From Amaricoccus solimangrovi (GTDB lineage Bacteria; Pseudomonadota; Alphaproteobacteria; Rhodobacterales; Rhodobacteraceae): DNA of 64,000 nt. How positions within the stretch are numbered: the stretch's first letter is position 1; every line of letters starts with the position of its first letter. The stretch spans positions 40,012 to 104,011 of the forward strand of contig NZ_VFRP01000015.1 of NCBI RefSeq assembly GCF_006385685.1, read 5' to 3'. Position numbers and translations under genes: made by a program. The notes beneath the pieces were generated by a model, which did no database searches, was not told the origin of the DNA, and was given only the letters and a program-made list of their open reading frames with translations. Positions 39,035-49,517 of the stretch are shown here, piece after piece.

Positions 39035-40822
39035 TCAGACCGGGGCGACATCCTCGAGATGCAGCTTCGCCCGCGCCCGCCCGCCCCAGTCGTCGCGCTC
39101 CAGCCGTCCCGCGAAATGCAGCCGCGCGCCGACCGAGTTCTCCAGCAGTTCGCCAAGCGGCGTCGCGAAGGCGCGGAAGAGCATCGCCTCGAGCTGCCCC
39201 GTCCCCGCGCCGCCGAGGCGGAGCGCGAGATGGCCGTCGCCGACGCGCCGGATGCCCGCGAGCCGCGTCTCCGCGAGGACGAGCCGGGGCGTGGGGCTGC
39301 CGGCGCCGAAGGGCCCGGCGGCGGCGATCAGCGCGGCGAGCTCGGGTGTCGCGGCCGAGGCGTCGATCATGCCCTCGACCGTCAGCTCGTCCGGCTCGCC
39401 CGCGCCCGCCCCCTCCGCGGCGAGGAGTTCGCCGAGGCGGTCCATGGCCGGGCCGAGCTGGGCGCGGGAGAGGCTGAGCCCCGCGGCCATCCGGTGGCCG
39501 CCGCCCTTCTCGATCAGCCCCTCGCGCGCGAGCCGGGCGATGGCCGAGCCGAGGTCGACGCCGGCGATGGAGCGCGCGGAGCCCTTGCCCGCCTCGCCGT
39601 CGAAGCCGATCACGACGGAGGGGCGGCCATGCGCCTCCTTCAGCCGCGCGGCGACGATGCCGACGACGCCGGGATGCCAGCCCTCGCCGGCGGCCCAGAC
39701 GAGCGGCGCCTCCCCGTCGCCGCGGGCGGCGACCTGCGCCCCGGCGGCGGCGAGCACCGCCGCCTCGAGGTCGCGCCGCGCGCCGTTCAGCCGGTGCAGC
39801 CGCTCGGCCAGCGCCGCGGCCTCGTCGGCGTCGCGCGTCGCGAGCAGCCGCGCGCCGAGATCCGCGGCGCCGATCCGCCCGCCCGCGTTCACCCGGGGGC
39901 CAAGCACGAAGCCGAGCGTGTAGGGCGTCGGCTCGCCCTTCGCGCCTGCGATCCGCGCCAGCGCCTCGACCCCCGGGCGGCCGCGCCCGGCCATCACGCG
40001 CAGCCCCTGGCGGACGAAGGCGCGGTTGAGCCCGGTCAGCGGGGCGACGTCGGCGACGGTGGCGAGCGCCACGAGATCGAGGAGCCCCATCAGGTCCGGG
40101 CCCGTCACGCCTTCCGCCCGCAGGAGCCGGTTCGCCGCGACGAGCAGCAGGAAGACCACGCCCGCCGCGCAGAGATAGCCGAGGCCCGACTCCTCGTCCT
40201 GCCGGTTCGGATTGACCACCGCGAGCGCGTCGGGCAGCGTTTCGCCCGCGAGGTGGTGGTCGACCACCACGACGTCGCAGCCGGCCGCGGCGATCGGCTC
40301 GAAGCTCAGCGTGCCGCAGTCGACGCAGAGGATGAGGTCATGCTCGGCGCCGAGCGCGCGCATCGCGGGCACGTTCGGGCCGTAGCCCTCGTCGATCCGG
40401 TCGGGGATGTAGAGCGTCGCGCCGAGCCCCAGCCCGCGCAGCCAGTCGATCAGGAGCGCCGCCGAGGCGCCGCCGTCGACGTCGTAATCGGCGAAGACCG
40501 CGATCCGTTCCCGGCCGCGCACGGCCGCGCGGAGCCGCTCCGCCGCGCGGTCCATGTCGCGCAGGCGCGACGGGTTCGGCATCAGGTCGCGGAGCGAGGG
40601 GGCGAGATAGGCGGCGGCCTCCGCCGGCCGCACGCCCCGGCGCGCGAGCACGGCGGCGACGACGGCGGGCGTCCCCGCCGCCTGGGCGATCGCCCGGGCG
40701 AGCCGGTCCTGATCGGGCGTGGGGCCGATCCAGCGACGCCCGGTCGCGGAGCGCGCGACGCCGAGGAAGGCGGGGGATTCGGCCGCCGGTCCGGCCGCGA
40801 GGCCGCGCGGGGCATGGTTCAT
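39035..40822 (-). CDS. recJ: Single-stranded-DNA-specific exonuclease RecJ
   Basis: A 595-residue 5'-3' exonuclease of the DHH family acting in mismatch repair and RecF-pathway recombination. Metal-binding motifs are visible: VFADYDVDGGASA, CVDCGT, the DHH in VVVVDHHLAG, and GWHPGVVGIVAARLKE with GKGSARSI and KGGGHRMAAGL toward the C-terminus. The start ATG at 40822 overlaps the upstream gene (ATGA). It is the third gene after glpX and the small membrane protein. Confidence 0.94.
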   Translation of the reverse strand: MNHAPRGLAAGPAAESPAFLGVARSATGRRWIGPTPDQDRLARAIAQAAGTPAVVAAVLARRGVRPAEAAAYLAPSLRDLMPNPSRLRDMDRAAERLRAAVRGRERIAVFADYDVDGGASAALLIDWLRGLGLGATLYIPDRIDEGYGPNVPAMRALGAEHDLILCVDCGTLSFEPIAAAGCDVVVVDHHLAGETLPDALAVVNPNRQDEESGLGYLCAAGVVFLLLVAANRLLRAEGVTGPDLMGLLDLVALATVADVAPLTGLNRAFVRQGLRVMAGRGRPGVEALARIAGAKGEPTPYTLGFVLGPRVNAGGRIGAADLGARLLATRDADEAAALAERLHRLNGARRDLEAAVLAAAGAQVAARGDGEAPLVWAAGEGWHPGVVGIVAARLKEAHGRPSVVIGFDGEAGKGSARSIAGVDLGSAIARLAREGLIEKGGGHRMAAGLSLSRAQLGPAMDRLGELLAAEGAGAGEPDELTVEGMIDASAATPELAALIAAAGPFGAGSPTPRLVLAETRLAGIRRVGDGHLALRLGGAGTGQLEAMLFRAFATPLGELLENSVGARLHFAGRLERDDWGGRARAKLHLEDVAPV

Positions 40823-41202
40823 TTCCGGTCCTCCTCCCCGCCGGACCCCGGGGGCCTCGGCGGCATGTCGTCCCGCCAGCTTCGTCCCGGCGGGATCGAC
40901 GCGCGGTCTAGGGGTTCGAGCGTCGGGCGCTCGGCCATGCCGTCGTGCCACGGCTCGCTCACCGGCGGGCGGCCCGCCGGCCCGGAGCCCGACAGGATCC
41001 CCCAGAGCTTGCGCGAGGCGGCGTAGAGGCCGAGGCTCGCGCCCGCGAGCCAGACCACGAGGAACAGGCCCGCGAACACGTCCCCGCCGAGCGCCGCGGC
41101 GCCGAGCATGACGACCGCGAGGATCATCGCCGCGCCCCAGAGGATCAGCCACACGATCAGGAAACCGGCGGCGACGATCCGGGAGCGGGGAGGCCGGGAC
41201 AT
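40819..41202 (-). CDS. Small membrane protein between glpX and recJ
   Basis: A 127-residue protein with two adjacent hydrophobic helices (residues about 10-60: IVAAGFLIVWLILWGAAMILAVVMLGAAALGG and FAGLFLVVWLAGASLGLYAA) and a charged Pro-rich cytosolic tail ending in GSGGEEDRK. No family was recognised. It lies 2 bp after glpX and overlaps recJ, so it is translated from the same message. The start at ATG 41202 leaves a short N-terminus before the first helix. Confidence 0.65.
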   Translation of the reverse strand: MSRPPRSRIVAAGFLIVWLILWGAAMILAVVMLGAAALGGDVFAGLFLVVWLAGASLGLYAASRKLWGILSGSGPAGRPPVSEPWHDGMAERPTLEPLDRASIPPGRSWRDDMPPRPPGSGGEEDRK

Positions 41203-41204
41203 GG

Positions 41205-42170
41205 TCAGTTGTTGCGCTGCCGGTAGAAGAGGCGGCGCACCGAGCCGGTCTTGGAGCGCATCAGGATCGTCTCGGTCTCCATCCACTCGCCGTCGCGGCG
41301 CGCGCCATGGACGAGCGAGCCGTCGGTGACGCCGGTCGCCGCGAAGATCACGTCCTGGGTCACCAGTTCGTCGCGGGAGTAGATCTTGTCGAGATCGTCG
41401 ATCCCGGCCTTCCTGGCGCGGCCCTTCTCGTCGTCGTTGCGGAAGAGCAGCCTGCCCCACATCTGGCCGCCCATGCACTTGAGCGCCGCGGCCGCCAGCA
41501 CGCCCTCCGGAGCGCCGCCCGAGCCCATGTACATGTCGATGCCGGTCTTGGCCGCCTCGGCGCAGTGCATCACGCCCGCGACGTCGCCGTCGGTGATCAG
41601 GCGGATGCGCGCGCCCGCCTCGCGGAGTTCCTCGATGAGCGCCTCGTGACGCGGGCGTTCCAGAACGCAGCACATGATGCCCCTGGGATCCGTGCCCTTG
41701 GCCCTGGCGAGCGCCTTCACCCGTTCGGTCGGGGTCATCTCGAGGCTGACGACATCCTTCTCGTAGCCCGGTCCGATCGCGAGCTTTTCCATGTAGACGT
41801 CGGGCGCGTGCAGCATCGAGCCGCGCGGACCCATCGCGATGACGGCGAGCGAGTTCGGCATGTCCTTGGCGCAGAGCGTCGTGCCCTCGAGCGGGTCGAG
41901 CGCGATGTCGACGCCCGGCCCCTTGCCGGTGCCGACCTCCTCGCCGATGTAGAGCATCGGCGCCTCGTCGCGCTCGCCCTCGCCGATCACGACCACGCCC
42001 TGGATGTCGAGCAGGTTCAGCTGCGTGCGCATCGCATCGACGGCGGCCTGGTCGGCGGCCTTCTCGTGCCCGCTGCCCACGAGCTTGGCGGCTGCGATCG
42101 CGGCCGCCTCCGACACCCGGGCGAGGCCCAGGGAAAGCATGCGGTCAGCGAAGAGTTCATCGACGGACAT
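41205..42170 (-). CDS. glpX: Fructose-1,6-bisphosphatase class II
   Basis: A 321-residue GlpX-type phosphatase that makes fructose 6-phosphate in gluconeogenesis. It has VVVIGEGERDEAPMLYIGEEVG, VDIALDPLEGTTLCA with the metal-binding Asp and Glu, and LITDGDVAGVMHCA and MGSGGAPEGVLAAAALKCMGG. The ATG at 42170 has AAAGGTAACC before it and is preferred over a TTG five codons upstream. It sits between hom and recJ, as often in Alphaproteobacteria. Confidence 0.93.
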   Translation of the reverse strand: MSVDELFADRMLSLGLARVSEAAAIAAAKLVGSGHEKAADQAAVDAMRTQLNLLDIQGVVVIGEGERDEAPMLYIGEEVGTGKGPGVDIALDPLEGTTLCAKDMPNSLAVIAMGPRGSMLHAPDVYMEKLAIGPGYEKDVVSLEMTPTERVKALARAKGTDPRGIMCCVLERPRHEALIEELREAGARIRLITDGDVAGVMHCAEAAKTGIDMYMGSGGAPEGVLAAAALKCMGGQMWGRLLFRNDDEKGRARKAGIDDLDKIYSRDELVTQDVIFAATGVTDGSLVHGARRDGEWMETETILMRSKTGSVRRLFYRQRNN

Positions 42171-42273
42171 CTGGTTACCTTTCAAGCAGCTGCCTTGGCC
42201 ACGTTCTAGACATTATGCCGGCGCCGAGAAACCCGTTTCGCCCGGGGCGGGACCGGTTCGCGCCCGAGACCCC

Positions 42274-43560
<1,287 letters not shown>

Positions 43561-43674
43561 GTCGGTCTCCGGGCTTCGAGGCATGGCGCTTCCTCGTAGT
43601 GGAGTGCCGGGCGCGCCGCAATCTCGAAGTCGGCCTCGCCCGTCACCGGCCGGGACAGGGGGCGTCGGGACGGC

Positions 43675-44013
43675 TCAGGGTTCCCAGAACCCCCAGCCGT
43701 CGGGCAGGAAGCCGCGGGCGAGCGCGATCTTCGAGGTCCGCTCCTCATGCGTCCAGATCGCCTCGACGGTGAAGGGAATGTCGAGCACCGAGACATCGAC
43801 CCGTCCGTCGGGATCCGTCGCGCTCGCCAGATAGCCGAAGCTCTCGAGCGCCTTGACGAAGGCCGCGGTATCCGCGCCCTCGTCCTCCGGGACGAATTCG
43901 AGGTCGAGCGTGATGACGCTCTCCCCGGTCAGTTCCGTCTCCTCGATGAGCTGGGCGACCGTCATCTCGGTGTCGGCGCGCTGCTCCTCGAAATCCCATT
44001 CCTCCTCGGTCAC
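43675..44013 (-). CDS. RraB-like ribonuclease E inhibitor family protein
   Basis: A 112-residue acidic protein, starting at GTG 44013 that overlaps the aminotransferase stop (GTGA). The layout fits the RraB/DUF695-like fold: an acidic helix with TVAQLIEETEL, then ITLDLEFVPEDEGADTAAFVKALESFGY, and a C-terminal VSVLDIPFTVEAIWTHEE. RraB inhibits RNase E. The assignment rests on sequence pattern and length; another small acidic-protein family is possible. It lies 114 bp before hom. Confidence 0.6.
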   Translation of the reverse strand: MTEEEWDFEEQRADTEMTVAQLIEETELTGESVITLDLEFVPEDEGADTAAFVKALESFGYLASATDPDGRVDVSVLDIPFTVEAIWTHEERTSKIALARGFLPDGWGFWEP

Positions 44014-45248
44014 GCGGCGACCTCTTCCTCTGCGTGGTACTTGTCGAGCAGCGCCTCGGCGTTCTGCATGACCTTCCTGACGCCGCGGGCGGCCTGGCGG
44101 ATCCGCTGCTCGTTCTCGACGAGGCCGAGCCTCACATAGCCCTCGCCGTATTCGCCGAAGCCGACGCCGGGCGCCACCGCGACCTCGGCCTCGCGCAGCA
44201 GGATCTTGGAGAAGCCCATCGAGCCGATCGACTGGAAGGGTTCGGGCACCGGCGCCCAGGCGAACATGGTCGCGGGCGGGGAGGGAATGGTCCAGCCGGC
44301 GCGGCCCATCGTGTCCACCAGCACGTCGCGGCGGTGCTTGTAGATCCCGCGGATCTCGGCCACGCAATCCTGCGGGCCGTTGAGCGCGGCGGCGGCGGCG
44401 ACCTGGACCGGCGTGAAGGCGCCGTAGTCGAGGTAGCTCTTGATCCGCGTCAGCGCGTCCACGAGCCGCTGGTTGCCGACCGCGAAACCCATGCGCCAGC
44501 CGGGCATCGAATAGGTCTTGGAGAGCGAGGTGAACTCGACCGCGACGTCCTTCGCCCCTTCGACCTGCAGGATCGAGGGCGGAGGATTGTCGTCGAAATA
44601 GATCTCGGCATAGGCGAGATCGGAGAGCACCCAGAGATGGTGCTTCTTCGCGAAGGCGATCAGGTCGCGGTAGAAGTCGAGATCGCAGACCTGCGCCGTC
44701 GGGTTCGACGGGAAGGAGACGACCACCGCCACCGGCTTCGGCACCGAATGCAGCACCGCGCGGTCGAGCGCGCGGAGATACTGCTCCGGATCGAACCGCC
44801 CGTCGTGGAGCGCCGGCACGTGCCGGAGCGTACCGCCCGCGATCATGAAGCCGTAGGGATGGATCGGGTAGGAGGGATTGGGCACCAGCATCACGTCGCC
44901 GGGCGCGGTGATCGCCATCGCGAGATTCGCAAGCCCCTCCTTGGAGCCGAGGGTCGCGATGACCTCCTTCTCCGGATCGAGCTTCACGCCGAAGCGGCGC
45001 TCGTAATAGCCGGCCTGGGCGCGGCGCAGGCCCGGAATGCCCTTCGAGGCGGAATAGCGGTGCGTGCGCGAGCGGCGCACCGTCTCGACGAGCTTCTCGA
45101 CGATATGGGAGGGCGTATCCATATCGGGGTTGCCCATGCCGAAGTCGATGATGTCCATCCCCTCGGCGCGGTACTTTGCCTTGAGGCGGTTCACCTCGGC
45201 GAAGACGTAGGGCGGAAGCCGCTTGATGCGGTAGAATTCCTCAGACAT
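44010..45248 (-). CDS. Alanine-type aminotransferase (AlaC-like)
   Basis: A 412-residue class I PLP aminotransferase. The Schiff-base Lys lies in SLSKTYSMPGWR, and FGMGNPDMDTP, YPIHPYGF, SFPSNPTAQV and SDLAYAEIYFDDNPPPS are present. It resembles AlaC (YfdZ) glutamate-pyruvate transaminases and annotated LL-diaminopimelate aminotransferases. Encoded just upstream of hom, it probably works in amino-acid synthesis. The ATG at 45248 begins MSEEFYRIKRLPPYVF, the usual family start. Confidence 0.88.
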   Translation of the reverse strand: MSEEFYRIKRLPPYVFAEVNRLKAKYRAEGMDIIDFGMGNPDMDTPSHIVEKLVETVRRSRTHRYSASKGIPGLRRAQAGYYERRFGVKLDPEKEVIATLGSKEGLANLAMAITAPGDVMLVPNPSYPIHPYGFMIAGGTLRHVPALHDGRFDPEQYLRALDRAVLHSVPKPVAVVVSFPSNPTAQVCDLDFYRDLIAFAKKHHLWVLSDLAYAEIYFDDNPPPSILQVEGAKDVAVEFTSLSKTYSMPGWRMGFAVGNQRLVDALTRIKSYLDYGAFTPVQVAAAAALNGPQDCVAEIRGIYKHRRDVLVDTMGRAGWTIPSPPATMFAWAPVPEPFQSIGSMGFSKILLREAEVAVAPGVGFGEYGEGYVRLGLVENEQRIRQAARGVRKVMQNAEALLDKYHAEEEVAA

Positions 45249-45380
45249 GGCGATCGAGCTCCGAAGGCGGCCGGACGCGCTTGTTATACCCCCGGCCCGC
45301 GCGCCGCAACAGTCCTGGCCGCCACGATCACGCATGTCCGGGGCGCGCGCGCGAAGGCCCCGGATCGCATCGCGGCGCGG

Positions 45381-46517
45381 TCAGATCCGGCTCGCGTAGC
45401 AGGTCACGACGCCGCCGACCGTGTCGGACTGGATCCGCGCGGGCAGATCGACATGCGCGAGCAGCGCGCGCGACAGCTCCGTTCCCGGGAACCGGTCGGT
45501 ATAGAGCTTGATCCAGCCCCGCGACGGATTGCCGAAGGGCGAGACCTGCGAATCCGGCCGGAAGGGCGGCGTGCCCGGGCTCGGGTTGCGGTCGTCCTTC
45601 GCATAGACGTCGACGAGCGCGTTGTTGTCCGCCGCGCGGACGAGGAAGGAGATCGCGTCGTCGAGGCTCTTGCCGTCCACCTCCGTCGCGTAGAGGTCCA
45701 CGCCCCCCGAGAGGCCGATCTGGGCGGAATAGACCATGAGCGCGATGTTCCGGCTCGAATTCTCCAGCGCCTTCACCCCCCGGTCGGTCTCGAGCGGGAA
45801 GCTGCCGTCCGGGCGCATCCGGCGCAGCTGGGCCATGTAGCCCTGCTCGACGCCCTTGCGGAACCGCGCCCGGTCGCCCGACATCGCGCCCCAGAGCATG
45901 TCGTTCGCGCCCCGGAAGGTGCCCGCGTTGTTCTCGCCCGGATGGGTGTCGGCGTATTCGGCGGCGCGCTGGAGCCAGCCGTCGATCAGCGTCCGGTCCT
46001 CGGGCGTCGCGACGGCGGTCTGGCGCAGGATCTGCCAGGCCGGCAGCACCGAGCCCATTCCCTCGATCACCGCGCTCGCCGCCGAATTGCTCTGGACGGC
46101 GGGAACCCAGGCATCGCGCTCGGCATGGGCGCGGAGCGCGTCGATGTCGCGCCGCGCCCGCCCCATGTCCTGGGTCAGCAGCACGCGATAGGCGTCCGTG
46201 TTGAACGCGCGGCCGAAATCGCGCGGCGCCTTGGTGTATTCGGGCTTCGGCCCGGGCGGGAAGGCGGCGAGCGACTGGGGCAGGAGCGCGGAATAGTCGG
46301 TGAGATCCTTCTCGCGCGGGCAGACGCCCACGCCCATCGGCTGGCCGGTGGCGCCGTTGTTCGCATGCAGCTCGCCGCCGCGCCGGGCGACGGGGAAGAG
46401 CGCGTCGGCCCCCGCCACGGCACCGGACTGACTGAAGGCGCCCTGTCCCGCCGGCATCGCCGCGCAGCCCGCGACGAGCAGCGCCCCGAGGCCGAGGATC
46501 ACCGTCGAACGTATCAT
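45381..46517 (-). CDS. Alginate-lyase-family lipoprotein with altered catalytic residues
   Basis: A 378-residue lipoprotein: a signal peptide ends in LVAGC with the lipidated Cys18. The remainder resembles the alginate lyase fold (PL5/AlgL), with FGRAFNTDAYRVL, SNSAASAVIEGMGSVLPAW and RPDGSFPLETDRGVKALENSSRNIALM. In AlgL the catalytic site includes NNH and a Tyr after RAL. Here the first motif is Asn196-Asn197-Ala198 and no equivalent Tyr is seen. So it may have another activity or none. It is divergent from murI. Confidence 0.7.
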   Translation of the reverse strand: MIRSTVILGLGALLVAGCAAMPAGQGAFSQSGAVAGADALFPVARRGGELHANNGATGQPMGVGVCPREKDLTDYSALLPQSLAAFPPGPKPEYTKAPRDFGRAFNTDAYRVLLTQDMGRARRDIDALRAHAERDAWVPAVQSNSAASAVIEGMGSVLPAWQILRQTAVATPEDRTLIDGWLQRAAEYADTHPGENNAGTFRGANDMLWGAMSGDRARFRKGVEQGYMAQLRRMRPDGSFPLETDRGVKALENSSRNIALMVYSAQIGLSGGVDLYATEVDGKSLDDAISFLVRAADNNALVDVYAKDDRNPSPGTPPFRPDSQVSPFGNPSRGWIKLYTDRFPGTELSRALLAHVDLPARIQSDTVGGVVTCYASRI

Positions 46518-46699
46518 TTCCGCTTCCTCCTCCGCGACCTTGGCCTCTGATAGCGGGCCGGCGCCCGATTTGAAACCTCCGAACCGGAGGCGCGCGGAGA
46601 CGCGCCCGCGGCCATTGTCTCCGCCGCCGCGCCCGATATGATCGCGCCCGCGGGCGGCCTGCCCGCTCAGGCGAAACGGTCGGAGACGACGCGGAAATC

Positions 46700-47515
46700 A
46701 TGCCCATAGGTGTCTTCGACAGCGGCCTCGGGGGGCTCACCATCCTGGAGGCGCTGCGTCGCGCGCTGCCCGGCCAGGACTTCGTCTATCTCGGGGACAA
46801 TGCGAACGCGCCCTACGGTCCGAGGCCGCCGGTCGAGATCTACGATCTCACCATCGCCGGGGTCGCGCGGCTCTTCGAGGAGGGCTGCGGGCTCGTCATC
46901 CTCGCCTGCAACACCGCCTCGGCCGTCGCCTTGCACGATCTGCAGGTGAACTGGCTCAACCCGGCGGCGCATCGCGTGCTCGGCGTCTTCGTGCCGGTGA
47001 TCGAGCATCTGACGCGCCGCGACTGGGGCGACAACACGCCGCCGACCCATACCGGGCTGCGCGACGTCGCGCTCTTCGCGACGGCGGCGACGGTACAGAG
47101 CGGCGCCTTCCCACGCGAACTGAGGTTCCGCGCCCGCGACGTGACCGTGGTGCCGCGCGCCTGCGTCGGCCTCGTCGAGGCGATCGAGGCGGGCGAGCTC
47201 GCCGCCGCGGCCCTGATCGCGCGCGATCACGTCGAGGCGCTGCTCCGGCACCTGCCGGCGCCGCAGTCCGCGGTGCTCGGCTGCACGCATTATCCGCTGG
47301 TCGAGGCGGCGTTCCGCGCCGCGCTGCCCAGGGCGACCACGCTCGTCTCCCAGCCCGCGCTGATCGCGGCGAGCCTCGCGGATTATCTCGGGCGCCACCG
47401 CCGCTTCGAGGGAGGCTCGGGCGCCGTGAGCTACCTTACCACCGGCGACCCCGCCGCCGTCGGCGCCCGCGCGCGGGTCTTCACCGGAACCGCGCTGCCC
47501 TTCCGGTCGGCCTGA
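46700..47515 (+). CDS. murI: Glutamate racemase
   Basis: A 271-residue cofactor-independent racemase that makes D-glutamate for peptidoglycan. The catalytic cysteines are Cys70 in LACNTASA and Cys195 in LGCTHYPL, with GVFDSGLGGLTILEAL at the N-terminus and GDNANAPYG after. It is a separate protein from the aspartate-type racemase at 9.97 kb. It stands alone, divergent from the lipoprotein gene and 86 bp before argC. Confidence 0.93.
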   Translation: MPIGVFDSGLGGLTILEALRRALPGQDFVYLGDNANAPYGPRPPVEIYDLTIAGVARLFEEGCGLVILACNTASAVALHDLQVNWLNPAAHRVLGVFVPVIEHLTRRDWGDNTPPTHTGLRDVALFATAATVQSGAFPRELRFRARDVTVVPRACVGLVEAIEAGELAAAALIARDHVEALLRHLPAPQSAVLGCTHYPLVEAAFRAALPRATTLVSQPALIAASLADYLGRHRRFEGGSGAVSYLTTGDPAAVGARARVFTGTALPFRSA

Positions 47516-47601
47516 CGCGCCGGCGCGCACCGGCCCCGGCAGATTGATCGCCGGGAAAGATTGTTCTAATCCCGATTCGAACCGTCCGTCCCTGGAGCGT
47601 C

Positions 47602-48633
47602 ATGAGCAAGACCTTCAACGTCGCCATTCTCGGCGCCAGCGGCTATACCGGCGCCGAGCTGGTCCGGCTGATCGCGACCCACCCCTCGATCCGGATCGCC
47701 GCGCTGACCGCGGACCGCAAGGCCGGACAGAGCATGGGCGAGGTCTTCCCGCATCTGCGCCATCTCGACCTGCCCCGGCTCACCGCGATCGACGCGGTGG
47801 ATTTCGCCGGCATCGACCTCGCCTTCTGCGCGCTGCCGCATGCGACGAGCCAGGAGGTGATCGCGAAGCTGCCGCGGGATCTGAAGGTCGTCGATCTCTC
47901 CGCCGATTTCCGGATCCGCGACCCTGAGGTCTATGCGAAATGGTACGGGCACGAGCATCTCGCGCTCGACCTGCAGGCGGAGGCGGTCTACGGGCTGACC
48001 GAGTTCTACCGCGACGAGATCAAATCGGCGCGGCTGGTCGCGGGCACCGGCTGCAACGCGGCGACGGGCATATACGCGATCCTGCCGCTGCTGCGCGCCG
48101 GCGTGATCGATCCGGAGATGATCCTCATCGACCTCGCCACCGGCGTCTCCGGCGCGGGCCGCTCGCCGAAGGAGGGCTCGCTCCATTCCGAGGTCTCCGA
48201 AGGCTATCACGCCTACAACGTCGCGAAGCACCGCCATCTCGCGGAATTCGACCAGGAGTTCACGAAGGCGGCCGGCCGGCCGGTCGAGGTGACCTTCACG
48301 CCCCACCTGCTGCCGCAGAACCGCGGCATCCTCGCCACCGTCTATGTGCGCGGCGAGCCGGAGGCCGTCCACAAGGCGCTCGCCGAGACCTACGCGGGCG
48401 AGCCCTTCATGGTGGTCCTGCCGCTCGGCGAGGCGCCGGCCACGCGGCACGTGCGGGGATCGAACTTCGTTCATCTCGGCGTCGTCCCCGACCGGCGGCC
48501 CGGCTGGGTCATGGTCTTCTCGACGCTCGACAATCTCACGAAGGGATCCTCGGGGCAGGCGCTGCAGAACGCGAACCTGATGCTCGGCCTGCCGGAGACG
48601 GCCGGGCTCATGGCCGCCCCGCTCTTCCCCTGA
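47602..48633 (+). CDS. argC: N-acetyl-gamma-glutamyl-phosphate reductase
   Basis: A 343-residue NADPH-dependent arginine-pathway enzyme that reduces N-acetylglutamyl phosphate to the semialdehyde. The Rossmann stretch [15 protein letters not shown] and the catalytic Cys151 in [11 protein letters not shown] are visible, as are [17 protein letters not shown] and [19 protein letters not shown]. Product N-acetyl-L-glutamate chemistry links in principle to dgcN/dgcA elsewhere in the window, though they are not neighbours. The YihY gene follows after 4 bp. Confidence 0.95.
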   Translation: MSKTFNVAILGASGYTGAELVRLIATHPSIRIAALTADRKAGQSMGEVFPHLRHLDLPRLTAIDAVDFAGIDLAFCALPHATSQEVIAKLPRDLKVVDLSADFRIRDPEVYAKWYGHEHLALDLQAEAVYGLTEFYRDEIKSARLVAGTGCNAATGIYAILPLLRAGVIDPEMILIDLATGVSGAGRSPKEGSLHSEVSEGYHAYNVAKHRHLAEFDQEFTKAAGRPVEVTFTPHLLPQNRGILATVYVRGEPEAVHKALAETYAGEPFMVVLPLGEAPATRHVRGSNFVHLGVVPDRRPGWVMVFSTLDNLTKGSSGQALQNANLMLGLPETAGLMAAPLFP

Positions 48634-48637
48634 CGGC

Positions 48638-49492
48638 GTGAGGCGGCGGCGGAAGATCTGGCGGGCCTGCGTGGTGCTCTGGAACACGCTGAACCGGTTC
48701 CAGAGCAACGACGGCTCGGCCATGGCGGGCTACATCGCCTTCTCCGGGCTGCTCTCGATCTTCCCCTTCATGATCTTCGCGGCGACGCTGACCGGCATCC
48801 TCGTGGGCGAGAGCCGGTCGGAGAAGGTGATCGACGCGCTGTTCCAGATCGCGCCGCAGCACGTGGCGCTGACGCTCGAGCCGGTGGTCGAGGAAGTGCT
48901 CGGCAAGCAGTCGAGCGAGGTGCTGACGCTCTCGGCGCTCTTCGCGGTCTGGGTCGCCTCGAACGCGGTCGAGGCGTTCCGGATCGCCTTCGACCGCGCC
49001 TATGGCATCATCGATCCGAGACACTTCATCGTGAACCGGGCGATGGCGCTCGGCATCGTGCTGCTCGGCGCGGTGGTCGCGGCGCTGCTCGGGATCTCGA
49101 TCCTGCTCTCGCCGCTCATCCTGCGCCTGCTCTCGGAATACGCGCATGTCCGCGTCCCCTCCTTCGCGGGCTACGTGACCTATGGCTTCGGAATCGGGGT
49201 CTTCGTGGGATTTCTCACGCTGATGCACCGCTGGCTGCCGGGGCGGCACCTTCCGGGGACCGTGGTCTGGCCCGGGGTCATCGTCTCGACGCTGATCTGG
49301 CTCGCGGCGGCGGGCGGATTCACGCTCTATCTGAGCTTCACACCGACCTATACCGTCACCTATGGGACCTTGGCGGGGGTTATCATCACGCTCATGTTCT
49401 TCTACCTGACGGGCGCGACGATTATATTCGGGGCGGAACTGAACGCGGAACTCAACAAGCTCGCGCCGATCCAGCGCCAGCTGATGACCTGA
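48638..49492 (+). CDS. YihY/BrkB family inner-membrane protein
   Basis: A 284-residue polytopic membrane protein of the YihY/virulence-factor BrkB family, once misnamed RNase BN. About six hydrophobic segments are visible. Family stretches are SNDGSAMAGYIAFSGLLSIFPF, WVASNAVEAFRIAFDRAYG, the RWLPGR loop and TYGTLAGVIITLMFFYLTGATIIFGAELNAEL. The start is GTG at 48638, four bases after the argC stop. Its function is unknown; it may be an alternate lipid-related transporter. It is 25 bp upstream of ccmE. Confidence 0.88.
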   Translation: MRRRRKIWRACVVLWNTLNRFQSNDGSAMAGYIAFSGLLSIFPFMIFAATLTGILVGESRSEKVIDALFQIAPQHVALTLEPVVEEVLGKQSSEVLTLSALFAVWVASNAVEAFRIAFDRAYGIIDPRHFIVNRAMALGIVLLGAVVAALLGISILLSPLILRLLSEYAHVRVPSFAGYVTYGFGIGVFVGFLTLMHRWLPGRHLPGTVVWPGVIVSTLIWLAAAGGFTLYLSFTPTYTVTYGTLAGVIITLMFFYLTGATIIFGAELNAELNKLAPIQRQLMT

Positions 49493-49517
49493 GAATCCCG
49501 CGCGGGAGGAGAGCGAG

